Virus record (IMG/VR): IMGVR_UViG_3300036791_000517
Span: 1 to 61,573 of that record
DNA: 61,573 nucleotides
Direction: 5' to 3' (one strand)
Source of the DNA: a virus
A program made the position numbers and the translations under genes. Positions 57,201 to 61,573 of the stretch are shown piece by piece (positions within the stretch are counted from its first letter, which is position 1; the number at the start of each line of letters is the position of its first letter). The notes under the pieces were generated by a model, which saw only the letters and a list, made by a program, of their open reading frames with translations, was not told where the DNA came from and ran no database searches.

Positions 57201-60200
57201 CGCGACCGATTAGCCGTCGAGAACGAACCATACATGCAGGCACGCGCGGCTGCGGGCAAACGCCTCTACGAGGCCGGTCCGGTGAGTGAGAGCACGGCGG
57301 CTGGGCAGAGGATCGAGCCCGGTACGTTCCAACATGAAGGTGAAACCATATCGCACGCCGAATTTGAACGGCGACAAGCAAACCTGCGGAAACAGCGTGC
57401 CCCCGGTACGCCCACAGCTCGTTTGATGGAGCAGGAAACGACCGCACAGCAGGAGGCGGCGAAGCGCCCGATGGGACAAGAGCGCTCGGTTGCACTGGTT
57501 CAGGAGAAACTAGCGCAGGAAATGGCGGCGGGTGCAGAGCGGCGTGAGTTTCGCGGCGACTTGCCGACGGCAGAGGAAGTCGCCAAAGCAGCCCAGGAAT
57601 TTTGGGCCGGTCAGCAGAGGCGTGCCAAGCAGACGACGCGAACTCAAACCACTCGGGCAAAACAATCGGCAGCGCGTGACGAGGCCATCAAGTTCACCAT
57701 CGACAGCGTGCTGGAGAAATATCTCGGCAAAGGTCTCAACGGCCTGCCTGAATTGCTCGACCCCTTGCAGGGGGTCAGCCATAAACCGGAACGGCCCAAG
57801 GAGCTGGTCACCAAACCAAAAGAGCGTGGCGCTGCGAGCTTCCGCGAACGGGAGGCAGATCGAAAACTAGAGGAAGAATATCGGGCTCGCTACACATTCT
57901 GGCGAGGCCAGTTGTATGAGCAGAGCAAGGCGGCGCGTGAACTGCTGCTGCCTATCATCGACGACATTATTTTTCTGGCAAAACACAACATAGAAAAACA
58001 GAAGGCACTGACAGCGCCGCGTGGCGGTTCGATCGTTTGGGATCTGCCTAGCGCTGAGAGGCTTCCCGATGGACGTCTACGCTACAAGATCGGCAAGACC
58101 GGAGAGGTGGCTGATCACTTCAACATGCTCGCCGACATGATGAACGCGCGTGAGGCCATCAAGCTCAGCATGGAAGCGGTTCCCGATGTTGGAGCGTTCG
58201 AAATCGGTGCGACCAAGACCACCGCTATTCCGGCGGCAACCATCGAACGCTATGGGCGCCGGACCAATAATTGGCTGGCGCGACTAGCCGACGACTGGCG
58301 CAACTATCACGCGGGAGATTTAGAGGCGATCAATGAACGACGTCGGGCGCACCGTGAGCAAGTTGAGGAGGAGAAGAGGGGTGTACAAGCGAAAGCGCCT
58401 GAAGGTGACGAGGAAGAAGGACTAACCAAGGACCTTCCGTCGCAGGAACTGACGCCGGAAGAAGCGCTGATCGAGAAGCAAGCGGCCGCTGGTCTCACTG
58501 AGCCGACAACCGAGGCGGCGCGTCGACAGCAGGCGAGGACGATACGAAAGGACTGGGCTCAGCTCATTGCCGATCGGGAGCGGTCGAAGAAGGGCAAGAA
58601 AATCGCGGGGTTGCGCAAAGCACTGCCACCGGAATTTTTTGCTAACGCACCTGAAAAACCTGCTGACTGGCCGACGGGAGTGCCATGGCCGCCCCGTCGC
58701 GAGTTGAGCGCTGAAGAATTCGCTGCTGCCAAGCAACGCCTCGAAGCATCGCAAGCCCGTGGTCAGCGGCTTACTGAGGCAGAGCTTGAACGTAAATTAG
58801 CGGATATCGAGGTGCACACCGTAGAAACAAGCCGCTTAGTCGGTGGTGAAGATCCTCGCAGTCTCGATCAGAAAATCGAGGATCTGAAGAACAATCGCCG
58901 TAACCGACCGATCGATGGGCCGCCACCTGAGACGGCACAGGAGCATGTCGCCGAAGTCAATGACGCGCGCGACGCGCTGGCGACCGACGACCCCCAGCAT
59001 CCGCTGATCAGCGATCCCGAACCGGCCAGCGCCTCGCTCGACCGGGCCAAGGAACTGATCATTGCAGGCGAGGCGGCCGATGTGTCGCCGTTCATCACCC
59101 CGGCGTTCCTTGACAAATTGTCAAAGGTCAATGACGGCGTGCAAGTCCTGCATGCGCCGGTCGAAGTGGTCGGTCGCGATGGCGAGGGTCAAGCCTTCTA
59201 CCAGCCCAACCACGACCGCATCGTGCTCAGCAACAACGTGTCGAGCGGCGACTACGTCAAGAACGTCGTGCACGAGCACGTCCATGCGGCGACCGAGAAC
59301 CTGCTGCATACCGACCCCGAGTTCAACGCCGAAGTCGAAGACTTGCGCCAGCGTGCCGAGCGTCATGCCGAGCGGGCTGGCGTCACCAACGAGCGCCTGC
59401 TCTACGGCCTGCGCGACCCGCATGAATTCCTGGCGGAGGCGTCGTCCAATCCGGAGTTCCGTGCCCTGCTGCAGCGGGCATCGGCGCCCGGTACGGGCGT
59501 CATTCAAGGCGTCAAGAATGTTTTGAACGGGCTCTATCGCACGGTGCGCGATGCGTGGCGCCGCTTGATGGGCAACGAGAAGGATGCCGACACCGCGCTC
59601 GACGTGTTGTTCCGCGACACCTCGACGGTGCTGGGCCGCACCGACAAGCTTTTAGCCAAGACGATGGATCGGCTGGCGATGGAAGGCAGGCCCGGTGCGA
59701 TCTCCGACGTCGCCGGGCGGCGCTACGGTCCGGTGCGCGATGCTGCCACCAAAGTGCTAACCAAGGCGCGTGACATGGCGGCCGGTAAAGGCAGTTTCGA
59801 TACGAGCATGTCGCTCCATACGACGCGCGATCTTGCCCATCGCGGCTCGCCCGAGTTCAGGAAACTCGTCGAGCCGATCACGCGAGTGATGGCTAAGATT
59901 GCCACCGAGCGGCAACGTCTCATCCGAGAGGAAGATCAACCTTATCTGTACAGCACGGCGAAGTGGTTCCGGGCGCTCAGCCGGGATGCCCAACGGGCCG
60001 TCAAGAAATTCCTCTATGATGAGACGATGCACGGCGCTTACGCCGACAAGTCGCTGACTGATGCCAAAAACAACCACGTCAATCTCAGTGCGCTGAGCGA
60101 TGCCCAGGTTGTCCGGAATCATCCGGAGATGCAGAAGCGCTTTGATGAGCTGGCAAAAATCAAGGGCTTCGTCGAGCATCGTGAGTTGCTGCATGAATTT

Positions 60201-61573
60201 TACGCCAAGCGCGAGAAGGAGATCCGCCACGAGGTAACCAAGGCATTGGTCGAGCATCTCGGTCTGCTGCCCAAGAATGCTGACACGCCAGCGCTGAAAA
60301 ATGCCGCGATGGAGCTGATCCAGAAGCACATCCTGGGTGAACCGCTCAACAACGTTGAGAAGGCGCGGCTCGAAGCGATCAAGAACGAGGCGGGGCGCGC
60401 CAACTATCGTGATCTGATTGGCCGCATCCGGCGCACGCCCGAGCTGAAGATGCTGGCCGGGCCGTACATCCCGCTGACGCGGCACGGCAACTGGGCGATC
60501 CTCGGCAATTTCAAGATGCCCGAAGGCGGCAACAACGGCGAGCGCACGGTCGGTTCGATTGATCGCGTAACCAAGCAACCGATCGACGACGGCGTGCGCA
60601 TGTTCGACACGCGGGAAGCTGCTGCGGATTTCGAGAAGCGCATGTTCGACAAATTCGGTGTCGCTCAGATCGGCGGCGGCGAATGGTTCATCGACCGGCG
60701 CACCGGCAAGCGGGCGCGCGAGTACACCGAAGATCAACTGCATGAACTGCAGGACAAGGACCCCGATCTGCGCAACCGCCTGCTCAAAGCCAAGGAGATC
60801 GAGCCCGGTCTGGTGGCCGAGGGACCGGACGTCTACGAGAAGAAATACTGGGTGAAGATGCAGCCCAAGCTGCTGGAGTTCCACGAGAACCAGAGTGAAG
60901 CCAATGCCAGCGCGGCGGCGTGGCGCGCCAAGCACGGCGACGACATCGACGTCTCCAATGCCGAGCCGGTACAGCGCGGCAGCGGCAAGGAGAATGAGAA
61001 ATACGCCAGCGCGCAGATGCAGAAGCTGATCGATCGTGCCGAGACCATGGACTCGTACCGCGATCTCAACGACGACCAGCAGGCCGCGCTCAAGGCTGGG
61101 CTCACCCTGCAGGCCGCCAAGCTCAGCCTGCGCCGCGGCGTGCGTCAGGGGTTCAAGCCGCGCGAGTATGTGGCCGGTGCCGACCCGGAAGATCTGATGC
61201 GCAACATGGAGGCGTATTCCGGGCAGACATCGGGCTATCTCGCCAACACGAAGTTCTACGTCGAGAAAAACAAGACGCGTGCCGATCTCGACAAGTACAT
61301 GCACGACACTCGCTACCAGCAAAATCAGATCAGCACGGTGCACGCCCGGGCACGCAACGAACTCTATCAAAGGATGGACGAGCCGACCGAAAGCAACGTC
61401 GACACGCCGTGGGATCGGGCGACCAACATTCTGCTCAAGGGATCGATGCTGAGCCGCTTGGCCGGTGCGTCGTATTTCATCACTAACGCGACCGAGCCAG
61501 GGGTGCTGGGTGCGCCCAATATGATGGATCATCACAACCCGGTTCGCGTCTATGGCGAAATGGCAAACACCTA
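54231..61573 (+). CDS. Giant internal virion / polyvalent protein, 2,948 aa in full (continues at 1-1631)
   Basis: I followed this frame from ATG 54231 to the window end and found no stop. Layout: membrane-active-looking N-terminal region (about 110-165); two Pro-rich stretches (about 330-470 and 500-590); an internal duplicate (382-415 and 550-585); long charged coiled-coil regions (about 600-1500); a zinc-metallopeptidase motif HEHVH at 1681-1685, with a DPHEFLAEA segment about 45 residues later offering a third ligand; then a large helical region with an LPD38-like end. HExxH domains occur in phage polyvalent proteins that are delivered with DNA. It probably enters the cell and may cleave a host or virion protein. 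No transglycosylase or vRNAP motif was seen. Confidence 0.86.
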   Translation, partial: MATIFTDPSFLTGVRDTTAEDKPDTEHRTWGELGGDILSKVAEPAVGAIRAGTTALRGTGLFPETTKAADEEVADWQKGLKEGLSPRQKAIDTASYFPEYGQRSAWPDIGSKLLSDAAGFAVPVTAAALTGAGGAALATRAGLGIGAAATTGAAATGLEFGLQTLGETLAQQRDYAMKTSLVELQASPVFQKAWREFDGDEKAAREKFYQDTKDVTGAVINAAASGMSYAAIGRLFPAAQQDAANFVTRLLTGRTGGVLKRGLQGGAETGTAGATMAATGAYTQQQQLVNAGLQPNVDPHVMAQRTEEGALSMLPLTALHLPGRKEAEPPPPPGKEKPPEPDSELKTVLSGQLAVDTGPPPIPGGPEAPHMPPGPQAPQPRGYQDYVDRNAPKAPRRPPPRPGVQEEYGDQLPPQPEPPPGAPPPAPGAGPPPPTPPDVGPPPSPPAAEPSPLPSPPPDVAVPQPPPGPAPGVRRAWLERQLQTEADPRRRAWLEDQLKREPPAAGLPPESPTAGPARPAPPPSLEPGVAGAPFEGGPYLPGQPERPLPGYQQYADRNRPIPPRFQRRLGRPGVEEEYGDQLPPQGAGEPSAEYQAALARRETPEQMKARVAAADEAEAAATRARIAEGNARTRARLEAGDIERVRQDHAAAMAKLAEPAVREVSPETPVTPGTIRVTEAPHARTEAPQVTEGAGGTSEAVSRQQAEGFARLAHERAEKAQAERDAAVATLQEARAPQRTGKQKTGLERALETAIKVYKAGDPSLEGWAALRRQAMNVEHLRREAGLAPKGYLKQIGERPGGPEPAVSAELEGRFGQPREVPTMQGELLTAAEKQFVDRLAKFHEEMRTPSDIRATAGLEGMRGVGATAERKPLSRRDRILRSQLFRREAQRLDAERIANGKEPIFVKALPRVEPPLRGIEPVVARFNDLAAQLRPHRALPPNEFLKVKAVRDALEEMSNIQSKQPLLTPEWVRQKLLKADERSTAIAKWRDRLAVENEPYMQARAAAGKRLYEAGPVSESTAAGQRIEPGTFQHEGETISHAEFERRQANLRKQRAPGTPTARLMEQETTAQQEAAKRPMGQERSVALVQEKLAQEMAAGAERREFRGDLPTAEEVAKAAQEFWAGQQRRAKQTTRTQTTRAKQSAARDEAIKFTIDSVLEKYLGKGLNGLPELLDPLQGVSHKPERPKELVTKPKERGAASFREREADRKLEEEYRARYTFWRGQLYEQSKAARELLLPIIDDIIFLAKHNIEKQKALTAPRGGSIVWDLPSAERLPDGRLRYKIGKTGEVADHFNMLADMMNAREAIKLSMEAVPDVGAFEIGATKTTAIPAATIERYGRRTNNWLARLADDWRNYHAGDLEAINERRRAHREQVEEEKRGVQAKAPEGDEEEGLTKDLPSQELTPEEALIEKQAAAGLTEPTTEAARRQQARTIRKDWAQLIADRERSKKGKKIAGLRKALPPEFFANAPEKPADWPTGVPWPPRRELSAEEFAAAKQRLEASQARGQRLTEAELERKLADIEVHTVETSRLVGGEDPRSLDQKIEDLKNNRRNRPIDGPPPETAQEHVAEVNDARDALATDDPQHPLISDPEPASASLDRAKELIIAGEAADVSPFITPAFLDKLSKVNDGVQVLHAPVEVVGRDGEGQAFYQPNHDRIVLSNNVSSGDYVKNVVHEHVHAATENLLHTDPEFNAEVEDLRQRAERHAERAGVTNERLLYGLRDPHEFLAEASSNPEFRALLQRASAPGTGVIQGVKNVLNGLYRTVRDAWRRLMGNEKDADTALDVLFRDTSTVLGRTDKLLAKTMDRLAMEGRPGAISDVAGRRYGPVRDAATKVLTKARDMAAGKGSFDTSMSLHTTRDLAHRGSPEFRKLVEPITRVMAKIATERQRLIREEDQPYLYSTAKWFRALSRDAQRAVKKFLYDETMHGAYADKSLTDAKNNHVNLSALSDAQVVRNHPEMQKRFDELAKIKGFVEHRELLHEFYAKREKEIRHEVTKALVEHLGLLPKNADTPALKNAAMELIQKHILGEPLNNVEKARLEAIKNEAGRANYRDLIGRIRRTPELKMLAGPYIPLTRHGNWAILGNFKMPEGGNNGERTVGSIDRVTKQPIDDGVRMFDTREAAADFEKRMFDKFGVAQIGGGEWFIDRRTGKRAREYTEDQLHELQDKDPDLRNRLLKAKEIEPGLVAEGPDVYEKKYWVKMQPKLLEFHENQSEANASAAAWRAKHGDDIDVSNAEPVQRGSGKENEKYASAQMQKLIDRAETMDSYRDLNDDQQAALKAGLTLQAAKLSLRRGVRQGFKPREYVAGADPEDLMRNMEAYSGQTSGYLANTKFYVEKNKTRADLDKYMHDTRYQQNQISTVHARARNELYQRMDEPTESNVDTPWDRATNILLKGSMLSRLAGASYFITNATEPGVLGAPNMMDHHNPVRVYGEMANT
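61447..61573. repeat. Terminal overlap, right copy
   Basis: Identical to bases 1-127. Removing it leaves a unit of 61,446 bases. Confidence 0.93.

Noticed and set aside
54231-61573. Virion RNA polymerase of the N4 type within the giant protein
   Set aside because: I looked for T7/N4-type polymerase motifs in the translation and saw none; only the HEHVH peptidase motif stands out.

Overview
The window is the complete genome of a double-stranded DNA tailed bacteriophage. The first 127 bases are repeated exactly as the last 127, so it is an end-overlapping linearisation of a roughly 61,446 bp circular or circularly permuted molecule. The virion genes fit a podovirus: portal, scaffold, major capsid protein, adaptor, two tail-tubular-like proteins, several fibre genes and a train of very large internal virion proteins, with no tape measure, sheath or tube gene. 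GC content looks high, apart from one AT-rich island. A Gram-negative, possibly alphaproteobacterial, host is an inference from composition and protein style only. I see no integrase and no phage RNA polymerase, so host RNA polymerase probably transcribes everything.

Layout. (1) 34.67-61.57 kb, continuing over the junction to about 7.07 kb, reads rightward. It holds portal, small glycine/proline-rich proteins, scaffold, capsid, three tandem paralogous fibre proteins, adaptor and tail proteins, a collar-domain protein, the tail nozzle, four large internal virion proteins ending in a 2,948-residue giant that crosses the window ends, then a small membrane protein, a beta-helix protein, a His-Pro-Ile repeat protein, a lipoprotein and an HNH protein. 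(2) 7.06-31.4 kb reads leftward and is the early/replication block. It encodes an AEP primase-helicase, a candidate ssDNA-binding protein, an SNF2-type helicase, a VRR-NUC nuclease, a Cas4/AddB-like four-cysteine exonuclease, an Acb2/Tad1-like small protein, a family A DNA polymerase and about 30 small accessory genes. The latter include an HTH protein, a ribbon-helix-helix protein, two HNH proteins and several membrane peptides. (3) 29.9-30.65 kb is an AT-rich, gene-free island with five ACACCYACT iterons, the best origin candidate. (4) 31.6-32.5 kb has a short rightward unit behind a strong promoter. (5) Both terminase genes (32.5-34.6 kb) read leftward, divergent from portal.

The most striking feature is a dispersed operator-like palindrome, TTGACA-N3-TGTCAA. 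I count 12 perfect copies and at least 15 near copies on both strands. Many lie just upstream of, or over, start codons of leftward genes, and two are built into near-perfect sigma70 promoters so that the palindrome supplies the -35 box. A second 13-bp palindrome, AACCYCNGRGGTT, occurs about 11 times and contains the Shine-Dalgarno sequence of five genes. Together they suggest a genome-wide regulatory system. The ribbon-helix-helix gene, whose own start codon lies inside a copy of the first palindrome, is the leading candidate regulator. All motif counts were made by eye.
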